DNA from: a virus
Length of the DNA stretch: 31,440 nt
IMG/VR virus record: IMGVR_UViG_3300034121_000587
Location: 1 to 31,440 of that record
Reading direction: 5' to 3' (one strand)
Shown: positions 16,693 through 23,486 of the stretch, piece by piece
Layout: each line of letters starts with the position of its first letter
Numbering within the stretch: position 1 is the stretch's first letter
Notes under the pieces: generated by a model
Databases searched by the model: none
Seen by the model: only the letters and a program-made list of their open reading frames with translations
What the model was told of the DNA's origin: nothing
Program-made: the position numbers and the translations under genes

Positions 16693-17409
16693 TGTCTTTT
16701 AAATTTTGTTGACGCTTAGAGTTTAACGAAAAATAAAACTCATAAATAGTCATGTTTTTTAATGATTCTATTTTGGACTCATCATGTCCAACAAAATTTA
16801 ATTGAAGTTCTCTTATTTCCGATTCTACTTTTCGGACAGAATAGAAGTAACCAAATCCGAATGCTGTTTGGTCAGTGCCTTTGTTATTTCCGAATAAATC
16901 TCCAAATTCACTTCTAATTCGGTCAAAAACGGAAACAATTGCAACAAAGGCACTTGGTAAAAAAAATCGGAAACAGATTTATGTTGTTTCCAAAACTCTA
17001 TATTTTCAGCACCTTTCTTAAAGTCGTATGTTGTAGGATTGTCTCCTTTCTCAAAGAATACAACAGATGCTAATTTATACATTATATCGGTATCGCAATA
17101 CCACTTCATTCTTTCCTTTAATATATCGTGCAACGCTTTTATTTTAAATACGTCTATCTTTTGAGAGCTAAGTATTTTGTCAATTGCTTTGGTGTGTTGT
17201 TCTAAATACTCATACGTTATTTTCATTCTCGCTTCTTCATAGAAAGTAACTGTCTTTAATCCTCTTTGATATGGAATATTAAACGTGTCTTCAAATTGGT
17301 AAAAAGTTCTGCCTTCAATAGTGAACGCCTCTTTAATAGGATATTTCACATCTTTAGGAAAACGTGTAAACAATGATTTAAATTTGTTTTTTAATGCTTT
17401 AAATGCCAT
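16649..17409 (-). CDS. Tail assembly chaperone, -1 frameshift fusion product (about 253 aa)
   Basis: The 194-aa chaperone frame has GAT TTT TTT TAC at codons 148-151, containing the heptamer T TTT TTT (16966-16960). A -1 slip there continues with TTA CCA AGT in a frame open for 103 codons to TGA at 16651-16649. This runs past the 194-aa stop and 44 bp into the tape measure gene. The extension has protein-like composition ('VFDRIRSEFGDLFG', 'SVRKVESEIRELQLNFVG', 'NMTIYEFYFSLNSKRQQN'). This is the layout of lambda G/GT and many siphovirus chaperones just upstream of the tape measure. The fusion would help wrap the tape measure for tube polymerisation. The slip itself is inferred. Confidence 0.8.
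16825..17409 (-). CDS. Tail assembly chaperone, unshifted product (194 aa)
   Basis: A 194-residue protein with a basic N-terminus ('MAFKALKNKFKSLFTRFPKD') and helical segments, immediately upstream of the tape measure with only the frameshift extension between. This is the position of the lambda G-type chaperone, made in excess over the shifted form. From codon 149 onward both the zero and -1 frames stay open, so about 50 codons overlap. It overlaps the upstream 71-aa gene by 11 bp. Role is from gene order and the slippery site; no sequence motif defines it. Confidence 0.75.
   Translation of the reverse strand: MAFKALKNKFKSLFTRFPKDVKYPIKEAFTIEGRTFYQFEDTFNIPYQRGLKTVTFYEEARMKITYEYLEQHTKAIDKILSSQKIDVFKIKALHDILKERMKWYCDTDIMYKLASVVFFEKGDNPTTYDFKKGAENIEFWKQHKSVSDFFYQVPLLQLFPFLTELEVNLEIYSEITKALTKQHSDLVTSILSEK
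16960..16966 (-). other. Slippery heptamer T TTT TTT for -1 frameshifting
   Basis: The minus strand has eight consecutive T (16966-16959) in the phase GAT TTT TTT TAC, fitting X XXY YYZ exactly. It lies where the zero frame and the long -1 frame overlap. I did not identify a strong stimulatory stem-loop just downstream. Confidence 0.75.
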
Positions 17410-17614
17410 ATTCGACTATTTTTTCTTTTAATTTACTCAATGGATAAGTTCCTACCGTTCTATTGTCTTTAAATATTCTTACCTGTCCCTTTGTTGGATA
17501 TATCCAATACTTGTTGGCTGGATATTCTATGTTCTCGTATCTGTATTGCAATGAACCGCCACACCTACACGTTTTATAATGCTTAAATCCTTCTAATGGC
17601 TCTGATTTACTCAT
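17399..17614 (-). CDS. Small protein with CxCGG motif (71 aa)
   Basis: The ATG at 17614 is chosen over an upstream start at 17668, because the latter would lie deep in the preceding gene; the chosen start overlaps it by 8 bp. The 71-residue product carries 'YKTCRCGGSLQYRYENIEYP' and a basic C-terminal half. It lies between a small membrane protein and the tail chaperone. Function unknown; the two cysteines alone do not make a zinc site unless it oligomerises. Confidence 0.6.
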   Translation of the reverse strand: MSKSEPLEGFKHYKTCRCGGSLQYRYENIEYPANKYWIYPTKGQVRIFKDNRTVGTYPLSKLKEKIVEYGI

Positions 17615-17888
17615 TTTCAGGAAGTTTAGTGTTATCAAAGAATTGCAATACACTTGCAATAATCGCATTTATGCCACACACTATCAACATTGATTTAATA
17701 TCTATTTTCCACAATATAATGCAAGTCCAAAAAGAAGCCATACATGGTAAGCAATCGTATAAGGGCTTTATAATCCATTGTAATTTAACTAAATATTTTT
17801 CAATTCGCAAACTTTCAAATATCATTCCTTCTAAAAAGCATACGTGAATACCTACACAAATTAAACTTATCTCTATTAGTTGCAACAT
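17607..17888 (-). CDS. Small membrane protein (93 aa)
   Basis: A 93-residue protein with hydrophobic segments at about 4-20 ('LIEISLICVGIHVCFLEGMI'), 46-62 and 66-83 ('MLIVCGINAIIASVLQFF'), consistent with two or three membrane helices. The middle has 'KPLYDCLPCMASFW', a CxxC motif at a helix start. Holin-like size is possible, but it lies among tail genes and no lysin is nearby, so I do not call it a holin. It overlaps the upstream gene by 13 bp. Confidence 0.6.
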   Translation of the reverse strand: MLQLIEISLICVGIHVCFLEGMIFESLRIEKYLVKLQWIIKPLYDCLPCMASFWTCIILWKIDIKSMLIVCGINAIIASVLQFFDNTKLPENE

Positions 17889-18214
17889 AATTCAATTTCC
17901 GTTTCTGTTGTATCTTTTGGAATGAATTTAAAAACTATCTGTTTATACTCGGTATCGCAATTGCCTAATACTTGTAAATCACATACATCGAATAACTCAA
18001 ATAGCAATAATGAATATTCTGTTATTAATCCTTCAGGGTAATCCGTTAAGTCTATTGTAAAGTCAGCACCATAAACAGTTATTTCACGTTCATATTGTTT
18101 ACCGAACTTGTCAGTAATGACAGATTTATAAACACCGTTATCTAATGTAGTCGGTACTATAACCGATTCTGAACATAGCGGAACCTCTACATTCCAAACA
18201 CAAATACAACTCAT
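17876..18214 (-). CDS. Cysteine-rich small tail-region protein (112 aa)
   Basis: The ATG at 18214 (M-S-C-I-C-V-W-N) is preferred. A longer frame from 18289 would overlap the terminase end, and a promoter box lies just before 18214. The protein is beta-rich ('VPTTLDNGVYKSVITDKFG', 'YGADFTIDLTDYPEGL') with seven cysteines including a C-terminal pair (E-L-C-C-N). Similar composition to the other tail proteins suggests a virion role. No family recognised. Confidence 0.6.
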   Translation of the reverse strand: MSCICVWNVEVPLCSESVIVPTTLDNGVYKSVITDKFGKQYEREITVYGADFTIDLTDYPEGLITEYSLLLFELFDVCDLQVLGNCDTEYKQIVFKFIPKDTTETEIELCCN

Positions 18215-18229
18215 TTTATCTATTTTAGA

Positions 18230-18237
18230 CAAATTTA
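18230..18237 (-). promoter_or_regulatory. Bacteroidota-type -7 box (TAAATTTG) after the terminase gene
   Basis: The minus strand reads TTTTTATTAAATTTG, identical over 15 bases to the box at 12124. It lies 15 bp before the ATG at 18214 and just after the terminase stop. It could start a tail-module transcript. Confidence 0.45.
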
Positions 18238-18246
18238 ATAAAAAAA

Positions 18247-19554
18247 TTACATATTGCGTATAAAATCTGACATAAATATATTTAACCAATATCGGAACGT
18301 GTCTAATGCATCTGCCTGTTGTGCAGGGTCTTTCCTGTCTGTCTTCTTAATAGTTCCATCGGGTAATATTTCAACGTGTTTCATATCAAATATCAATTCT
18401 TTAGCACCTTCAGGGTCAAAGTAACAAGGGTAATGCTCCAAAACAGCGTTAACTAATACTCTGTTTGTCTTTAACGGTGGATTTGGCACTAAGTACATAT
18501 CTTTTGACGGTATGCTTAATTTTTGCTGTATAATATCGTAGTTATGATAATTATCCTCGTTTAAAGTCCCACGTGTTTTACCTGAATAGTCACCTGTTAC
18601 ATAGTAAAGTGGTGCAGGGTAATTCAATCGTATATACTCGCATAATTCGTATGTATTAGCGTTCATTAGCTTAATTACTATTGGAACGTGTATTGCGCCA
18701 TCATATTGCTGAATAATAGTACAACAAAATGGATTCCTATTAAAGTCAAATGATAGGTAAGTAATTTGTGTAGGGTCGTATTTCGTTTCTTTGATATGTT
18801 TTTCTTCTTTAAAAGTATAAACGAACTTAGCATCCGTATCATAGTTAGTCCAGTCACCTTCAATCATTATCTTACGTGACCGTTCATCTAAGTTTTCCCA
18901 CGCTGACCATTGGTCATTAGTTACGAATGGATTATCTATTGGACTTGCATTGATATAGTGGAACGGTGCTTTTAAAGTTCTTTTTTGATACGGCACATAT
19001 ATAAAATCTTTTACCCATGTTTGAGTAGGATTAAATGAACTGAAAATAAACGGTGGTGGCATTCTTAGTACATAATGTGAACCTGAACGCTCTAATGCCC
19101 TATACCACATCTTTTGACTTAGCTCCTCTATTTGTTCTAAAAAGAAACCGTTGCATTCTAAACCTAAAAAGTCATTTAATTCAGGGTCGCTTGTTATATT
19201 TTCGCCTTTAAATATAATTTTTGAACCGTTTTTATGCTTTACGAAACAGTTAGACTTATCTCGTGACCATTTCCAATTTGCTGAAGTTCCTAATATTTTC
19301 TCGATTGAAGGTATAGTGGTTGTTGTAAGTGCTGGCATATCAGAACGCACCACAACCCATTTAGAGTTAGGAAACATCTTACATAGTATAGTTAAAATTG
19401 TAAGAATGCAGAAGGTTTTACCTCCACGAATAGCACCACCGTAAAAGAAGTATTTGTTGTATTCTAAATCGTTTTCTTTATTACGTATAGCATACATAAC
19501 TTCATTAAAAAGTTCCTTTTGCTTTTCGTTTTTCGACAAGTCAACTGTTATCAT
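18247..19554 (-). CDS. terL: Terminase large subunit (435 aa)
   Basis: The DNA-packaging motor ATPase and nuclease. Walker A is 'GGAIRGGKT' at residues 39-47, and the Walker B/catalytic Glu region is 'GFFLEQIEE'. The nuclease domain shows the expected acidic residues: 'YLSFDFNRNPF', 'YYVTGDYSGKTR' and the C-terminal 'DALDTFRYW'. The length of 435 residues is normal for the family. It overlaps the small subunit stop as ATGA. The large subunit docks on the portal, here encoded about 9 kb downstream rather than next door. Confidence 0.95.
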   Translation of the reverse strand: MITVDLSKNEKQKELFNEVMYAIRNKENDLEYNKYFFYGGAIRGGKTFCILTILTILCKMFPNSKWVVVRSDMPALTTTTIPSIEKILGTSANWKWSRDKSNCFVKHKNGSKIIFKGENITSDPELNDFLGLECNGFFLEQIEELSQKMWYRALERSGSHYVLRMPPPFIFSSFNPTQTWVKDFIYVPYQKRTLKAPFHYINASPIDNPFVTNDQWSAWENLDERSRKIMIEGDWTNYDTDAKFVYTFKEEKHIKETKYDPTQITYLSFDFNRNPFCCTIIQQYDGAIHVPIVIKLMNANTYELCEYIRLNYPAPLYYVTGDYSGKTRGTLNEDNYHNYDIIQQKLSIPSKDMYLVPNPPLKTNRVLVNAVLEHYPCYFDPEGAKELIFDMKHVEILPDGTIKKTDRKDPAQQADALDTFRYWLNIFMSDFIRNM

Positions 19555-19973
19555 AGTTCAAATTCAGTACCGTCTGGCAGTTTGCCTTTTACCTTATCAG
19601 TTACAATTAGTTCCGTTTCTGTCTTTATAGTTGGATACACACCAAAACGCTTATAATAAATATCAATTGCTCTTATGTCACCTTTCTTTATTCCATTACT
19701 TAAATATGCATCAACTTCAATAGTACTTAAAACGTTATTTAAAGCCTTTTTAACCGTTTCATCTGATTTGGCTTGTAATACCATATCTGCATCCTGTTTC
19801 TTTAAATTTGATATGTATTCAGCGTATTTAGATGATAACTGCGAACCCTTTACCCTACATACTGCGTCTGTTACCTCTTTACTACCTATTGTTACCCTAT
19901 ATGCCTTATCTTGGTTTTCGCCTTTAGAAACCAATGAACAAAATTCTATATGTTTTATATTGGTAGGATTCAT
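19551..19973 (-). CDS. terS: Terminase small subunit (140 aa)
   Basis: A 140-residue protein directly before the large subunit. The N-terminus 'HIEFCSLVSKGENQDKAYRV' followed by 'GSKEVTDAVCRVKGSQLSSK' has the helix-turn-helix look of terminase small subunits (F..lv.kGe....Ayr). A coiled-coil-like middle and a polar tail with 'TVTDKVKG'-type residues follow. It would recognise phage DNA and feed the motor. It overlaps both neighbours by ATGA. The call rests on the HTH-like pattern plus position. Confidence 0.75.
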   Translation of the reverse strand: MNPTNIKHIEFCSLVSKGENQDKAYRVTIGSKEVTDAVCRVKGSQLSSKYAEYISNLKKQDADMVLQAKSDETVKKALNNVLSTIEVDAYLSNGIKKGDIRAIDIYYKRFGVYPTIKTETELIVTDKVKGKLPDGTEFEL

Positions 19974-20266
19974 TGGTCAGTTCTATACATTTGAAAATAA
20001 TTACCTTCATCCTCTATCTCATACATTCCTAAAATCTCATCACTATTAGGCATCTTTGCCGTTACTGTTGCACCGCCACTTAATCTATTAATTGTGTATG
20101 TCTTTTTATCATCAATAGTTGCGTGTCGTATTCTTAAATTTACTTTGTCAATCACTATATTATTTGAATCCAATATTAATAATGCTTCTTTGTTAAAATA
20201 AAAATTAAGTATTGAATCATAGTGCTGGCTTTCATGGCGTGATATTTTTACCGTTGCTACTTTCAT
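19970..20266 (-). CDS. Uncharacterised small protein (98 aa)
   Basis: A 98-residue protein with a beta-rich composition ('LRIRHATIDDKKTYTINRLS') and no cysteine. It is coupled by ATGA overlaps to the gene before it and to the terminase small subunit. No recognisable family. Position within the packaging operon is the only functional hint. Confidence 0.55.
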   Translation of the reverse strand: MKVATVKISRHESQHYDSILNFYFNKEALLILDSNNIVIDKVNLRIRHATIDDKKTYTINRLSGGATVTAKMPNSDEILGMYEIEDEGNYFQMYRTDQ

Positions 20267-20580
20267 AAAACGTCTTTAAGTTTATTTATGTTTGCTTTAA
20301 CATCATCATAAGTCTTTATTTCAAATATCCATTTTTCTTTCCTTTGCGTGTAGTTTGATATAGATAACCCCATTATATCAGACATATCTTTACATGTAAG
20401 ATAAGGATATTTTTCTTTTAAAAAGTGATATGCGTATATGTTTTCAGGTTCAATTTCTTTATTAATGCAAAGTGCTTTTATCTCATATAGATAATTCCGA
20501 TATTCATCTAATGATTTAGGGCGTATAGTTACCTTAAAGTTTTTTGATAGTTCCTGTATTATGTCGCTTAGTTCACTCAT
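20263..20580 (-). CDS. Putative HTH-like protein next to terminase (105 aa)
   Basis: A 105-residue charged, helical protein. 'EKYPYLTCKDMSDIMGLSIS' reads like a helix-turn-helix ('yp.lt..diA..mGls.s'), followed by 'NYTQRKEKWIFEIKTY'. It may bind DNA as a regulator or packaging-site factor. It lies two genes before the terminase small subunit, and stop/start overlap with both neighbours is ATGA. The HTH reading is by eye. Confidence 0.55.
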   Translation of the reverse strand: MSELSDIIQELSKNFKVTIRPKSLDEYRNYLYEIKALCINKEIEPENIYAYHFLKEKYPYLTCKDMSDIMGLSISNYTQRKEKWIFEIKTYDDVKANINKLKDVL

Positions 20581-20801
20581 TTTATAACTTGCATTTCTTG
20601 AACAAAAAATCTTATATTTTGTGATGTTCCATTTAACAATGTATCACCTGAATGAACATAAACATTACCTAATTTATTAAATGTATATTCAGGATAGTTT
20701 TTATATAATATTTCTTTTGAATTATTTAAATCATCAATTGAAGACCCTGTTAACTTTATAAAAGTTCCGTCTTTTGTATCTATAAATCTATTGTAAAACA
20801 T
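20577..20801 (-). CDS. Uncharacterised small protein (74 aa)
   Basis: A 74-residue protein ('DGTFIKLTGSSIDDLNNSKE', 'FNKLGNVYVHSGDTL') of mixed composition with no motif. It starts 22 bp inside the glycosyltransferase gene and overlaps the next gene by ATGA, so it belongs to the same operon. No family recognised. Confidence 0.5.
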   Translation of the reverse strand: MFYNRFIDTKDGTFIKLTGSSIDDLNNSKEILYKNYPEYTFNKLGNVYVHSGDTLLNGTSQNIRFFVQEMQVIK

Positions 20802-21445
20802 TTAATTTCTTCTTTTAACCATTCATAATTCATTTCACGTCCGTTTATATCTGAATAACCGCCTTTCTGCCAAGCTATTGGTTTATTTAAAACATAAAAA
20901 TAATTAAATTTTTGCAAAATTGCAAAATAACAATCCACAGGCTGATTAAAACTAACATCTAAACAAAGATTTCCACATTCAGTACCTGAGAATATACTAA
21001 GTGACATAATTAATTCATCACATGCATTTGATTTTACATTAATGAGATACGCATGAGTTGTTAAAGTCCTAACACATCTCGAAATTTTATCATTCACTTT
21101 TATTGGTTGTTCCCTATGTGTTCCGCTTAAATAACATAAATCCCAGTTATTTGGTAATTGTAAATTGGTAATTATTTGCAAAAAATCATTTGATAACTCG
21201 CAATCATCCTCTAATACCAAACAATTGCTTAAACCCATTATTTTCGCTCTTTCTAAAACTTGACCATGCGAAGCCGTACAACCTACATTTAAATTATCTG
21301 ATTCGTATTTTGCTTTTATATTTTTTCCATTTACACCGTTAAAGACTTCATATTTGAGTCCAAAGCTATCCAATTGCGATGTAATTAGATTTAGCCTATC
21401 TTTGCGATGTGGCAATGTTATTATAAAAATGTGTTCTAACTGCAT
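20780..21445 (-). CDS. Glycosyltransferase family 25-like protein (221 aa)
   Basis: A 221-residue protein of the GT25 (LPS beta-1,4-galactosyltransferase-like) type. It has the N-terminal 'IFIITLPHRKDRLNLITSQL' (residues 6-25), then 'GCTASHGQVLERA' at 55-67 and 'CLVLEDDCELS' at 75-85 with an acidic metal/sugar-nucleotide site, and later 'THAYLIN'. These are the standard family marks. A phage copy could modify a virion protein, DNA or host surface sugar. It is the second gene of a transcription unit with a putative operator and promoter at 21628-21699. The acceptor cannot be read from sequence. Confidence 0.85.
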   Translation of the reverse strand: MQLEHIFIITLPHRKDRLNLITSQLDSFGLKYEVFNGVNGKNIKAKYESDNLNVGCTASHGQVLERAKIMGLSNCLVLEDDCELSNDFLQIITNLQLPNNWDLCYLSGTHREQPIKVNDKISRCVRTLTTHAYLINVKSNACDELIMSLSIFSGTECGNLCLDVSFNQPVDCYFAILQKFNYFYVLNKPIAWQKGGYSDINGREMNYEWLKEEIKCFTIDL

Positions 21446-21624
21446 ATCAAATCAATTTCAAACCATGCATTACTACGTCTTCGACATTCTGCTTGTATTC
21501 CATGTCTTAAAAACATCATTTTTTGTTTTATTGTAAGGCTTCGTGCTGAATAGTAGTTAAGTATTTTTTTGTTAACACTTTGTTTTACAGCCTTAATTAG
21601 CGGTTTTATCTGGTCTGTATTCAT
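21436..21624 (-). CDS. First small gene of the packaging operon (62 aa)
   Basis: The ATG at 21624 (M-N-T-D-Q-I-K-P) is chosen over a TTG at 21630, which overlaps the -7 box. The 62-residue product is basic and helical ('LIKAVKQSVNKKILNYYSAR', 'SLTIKQKMMFLRHGIQAECR'), so nucleic acid binding is possible. The ATG lies only 3 bp after the promoter box TATATTTG, so its mRNA may be leaderless. It overlaps the glycosyltransferase start by 10 bp. No family recognised. Confidence 0.55.
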   Translation of the reverse strand: MNTDQIKPLIKAVKQSVNKKILNYYSARSLTIKQKMMFLRHGIQAECRRRSNAWFEIDLICS

Positions 21625-21627
21625 AGT

Positions 21628-21635
21628 CAAATATA
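21628..21635 (-). promoter_or_regulatory. -7 box TATATTTG of the packaging/late operon
   Basis: A match to TAnnTTTG directly before the ATG at 21624, in an AT-rich intergenic region. Its centre lies 58.5 bp from the centre of the upstream palindrome at 21690. No clear -33 TTTG is present, which would fit an activator-dependent promoter. Confidence 0.5.
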
Positions 21636-21680
21636 GTTATTTTTATTTAAAAAAAAAATACAACTTATTTTATTACTGTT

Positions 21681-21699
21681 ATTTAGAACCATTCTAAAT
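21681..21699. promoter_or_regulatory. Operator-like palindrome, copy 1
   Basis: ATTTAGAACCATTCTAAAT: 9-bp arms around one central base, with one mismatch at the innermost pair. It is nearly identical to the site at 29071 and related to that at 31327. It sits upstream of the -7 box at 21628. Confidence 0.7.
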
Positions 21700-21761
21700 A
21701 AACTAAAAATAGAAAGAATATAAATAATCTACACTTTCATTTTTTCTATTGTACTCATAGC

Positions 21762-23486
21762 TTAAAATATATCAAATTCTTCTTCTTTTGGTTTTCCTTT
21801 TACATACTCTATCATTTCATCTAATAGGCTTTTTGGTTTTATCCAGCTTCTATTATCCAAAATATCAACGTAATACCTTTTACTTTTTAAATCATAATCA
21901 AATTCAGCACATCCTTCTGTTCCCCAATGGTCAAACTTAATTTTTTGAACGTGCACGTAACTTTTGTTAGTTTCAAAATCTCTATATACGCAAATTCCGT
22001 TATCTGCCTTATTGTAAAAGTTTGCAGAACCTGCTATATCATACAATGTAGGTACTTCATATTTACCTGTACTTAAATTCTTTTTAATCTTAGTAGGATG
22101 TGCTACTAAAAAACAATGAACGTTATTTAATTCACAGAACGTTACAATTTCATCTAAGCATTTTCCTATATAGCTTGTTTTATCATCTGCATGTTCTATC
22201 TTATTCCATGCATCAATGACAAAATATTCAAGTCCGTAACGATGTTTGGTAAGTGCTATCTGTTTTAAAATTGAAGTCAAACTAAAATCCTTTTCAGGTT
22301 TTAAAAACCATACAAATTTATTTAAGTATTCTTTAATTTCGTTTACTTCATCTAATGTTATTCTATTTTGACCGTCCCAATGTTTTCCGCTTATCTTTCT
22401 TACTAATTTACTGAAGTGCAATTGTGTTGGTCTATTTTCAGGTGAATAAAAACAACCTCTCCAATTATGAAGTATTCGTAACTGTAAACATAGATAATCC
22501 AAAAAATCCGATTTACCATGTGAAGGTATTCCTGTAATCACAGTTAAATATCCTTTTACAATATTCAAATTAAAATTTTGTATTTCGACATTTACACCTT
22601 TGTCTAAACCATGAAAATACATATCGTCAATTTCATTACTAACATCGGATATTGTGTAAACTCCGTCTAATGGAAAGTATTGTGCTAATGATTGTACGGT
22701 TATTACTGAATTTAAGCCGTATTTAATCAAATATTCGTTTGCATCCTTGCAATCTTCTATCTCTATAAATTTACAGCGTTCAAATCCTAAACGTTCCGCT
22801 AAATCGTATTTTAGTTTCCGCCCTGCAATGTCGTTATCTAACCATAAAAGTATTTCAGTCTTATTTTCAAAGTACTCATAGCAGTTATCTAAATACTGAA
22901 GATTATTAGTATTTAAAGTTGCACCGTTTGGAACGGAAATAACGTTATCAATTCCAGATTCAATTAAACTTAACGCATCCATTTCACCTTCAACTATAAA
23001 ACAGCTTTCTGAATTTTTAATGCCGTCTAAATTGTAAAATATTAATTCAGCATCTTTGAATAGTTTAAATTGCTTTACTGCATTTCGGTATTTTATGTTA
23101 ACTAATTCGTTATCTCGGAAATAATTAAACTGTATTACATTTTCATCTTTCTGTGATTGTGGCATCCATTCTTTGCCATCCGTAATTCGAGCCTTTAATA
23201 ATGTCTTTTGCGAAATACTGCGAGTTTCAAACCATTTAACTACCTTTTCAGATAATTCTGTTTTATTTTTCCATTCAGGTTTTTTGTATTCTATCTTTTG
23301 CATCTCATTCTTTAAAAATCCACTCCAATTACAGTGATTACATCTCCACACTTTCTTATCCAAATTTACACCTAAACACTTATCTTTTGACTTTTTACGA
23401 TTGTGTGAACATTTCGGACAAGTTGTGGTTATTTCACCTGATATCTTTCCGTATGGTATCTGTATTCCAAAATCTGCGTAATTCAT
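21762..23486 (-). CDS. Primase-helicase, T7 gp4 / Twinkle type (574 aa)
   Basis: A replicative fusion enzyme. It has an N-terminal zinc ribbon (CPKC at 23-26 and CNHC at 49-52); a TOPRIM primase core with 'VEGEMDALSLIESG' (Glu166) and 'LLWLDNDIAG' (Asp217, Asp219); and a DnaB/RecA-like helicase with Walker A 'GIPSHGKS' at 319-326, Walker B region 'EYFVIDAWNKIEH' and 'CFLVAHPTKIKK' near 430. Length is usual for the family. It would prime and unwind at the phage fork. The start overlaps the DUF6291-like gene as TAATG, so the pair is coupled; that partner may be its loader. Confidence 0.93.
   Translation of the reverse strand: MNYADFGIQIPYGKISGEITTTCPKCSHNRKKSKDKCLGVNLDKKVWRCNHCNWSGFLKNEMQKIEYKKPEWKNKTELSEKVVKWFETRSISQKTLLKARITDGKEWMPQSQKDENVIQFNYFRDNELVNIKYRNAVKQFKLFKDAELIFYNLDGIKNSESCFIVEGEMDALSLIESGIDNVISVPNGATLNTNNLQYLDNCYEYFENKTEILLWLDNDIAGRKLKYDLAERLGFERCKFIEIEDCKDANEYLIKYGLNSVITVQSLAQYFPLDGVYTISDVSNEIDDMYFHGLDKGVNVEIQNFNLNIVKGYLTVITGIPSHGKSDFLDYLCLQLRILHNWRGCFYSPENRPTQLHFSKLVRKISGKHWDGQNRITLDEVNEIKEYLNKFVWFLKPEKDFSLTSILKQIALTKHRYGLEYFVIDAWNKIEHADDKTSYIGKCLDEIVTFCELNNVHCFLVAHPTKIKKNLSTGKYEVPTLYDIAGSANFYNKADNGICVYRDFETNKSYVHVQKIKFDHWGTEGCAEFDYDLKSKRYYVDILDNRSWIKPKSLLDEMIEYVKGKPKEEEFDIF

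Noticed and set aside
17607-17888. Possible holin based on size and membrane segments.
   Set aside because: No lysin or spanin nearby, and the CxxC segment is not a holin feature; kept as an uncharacterised membrane protein.
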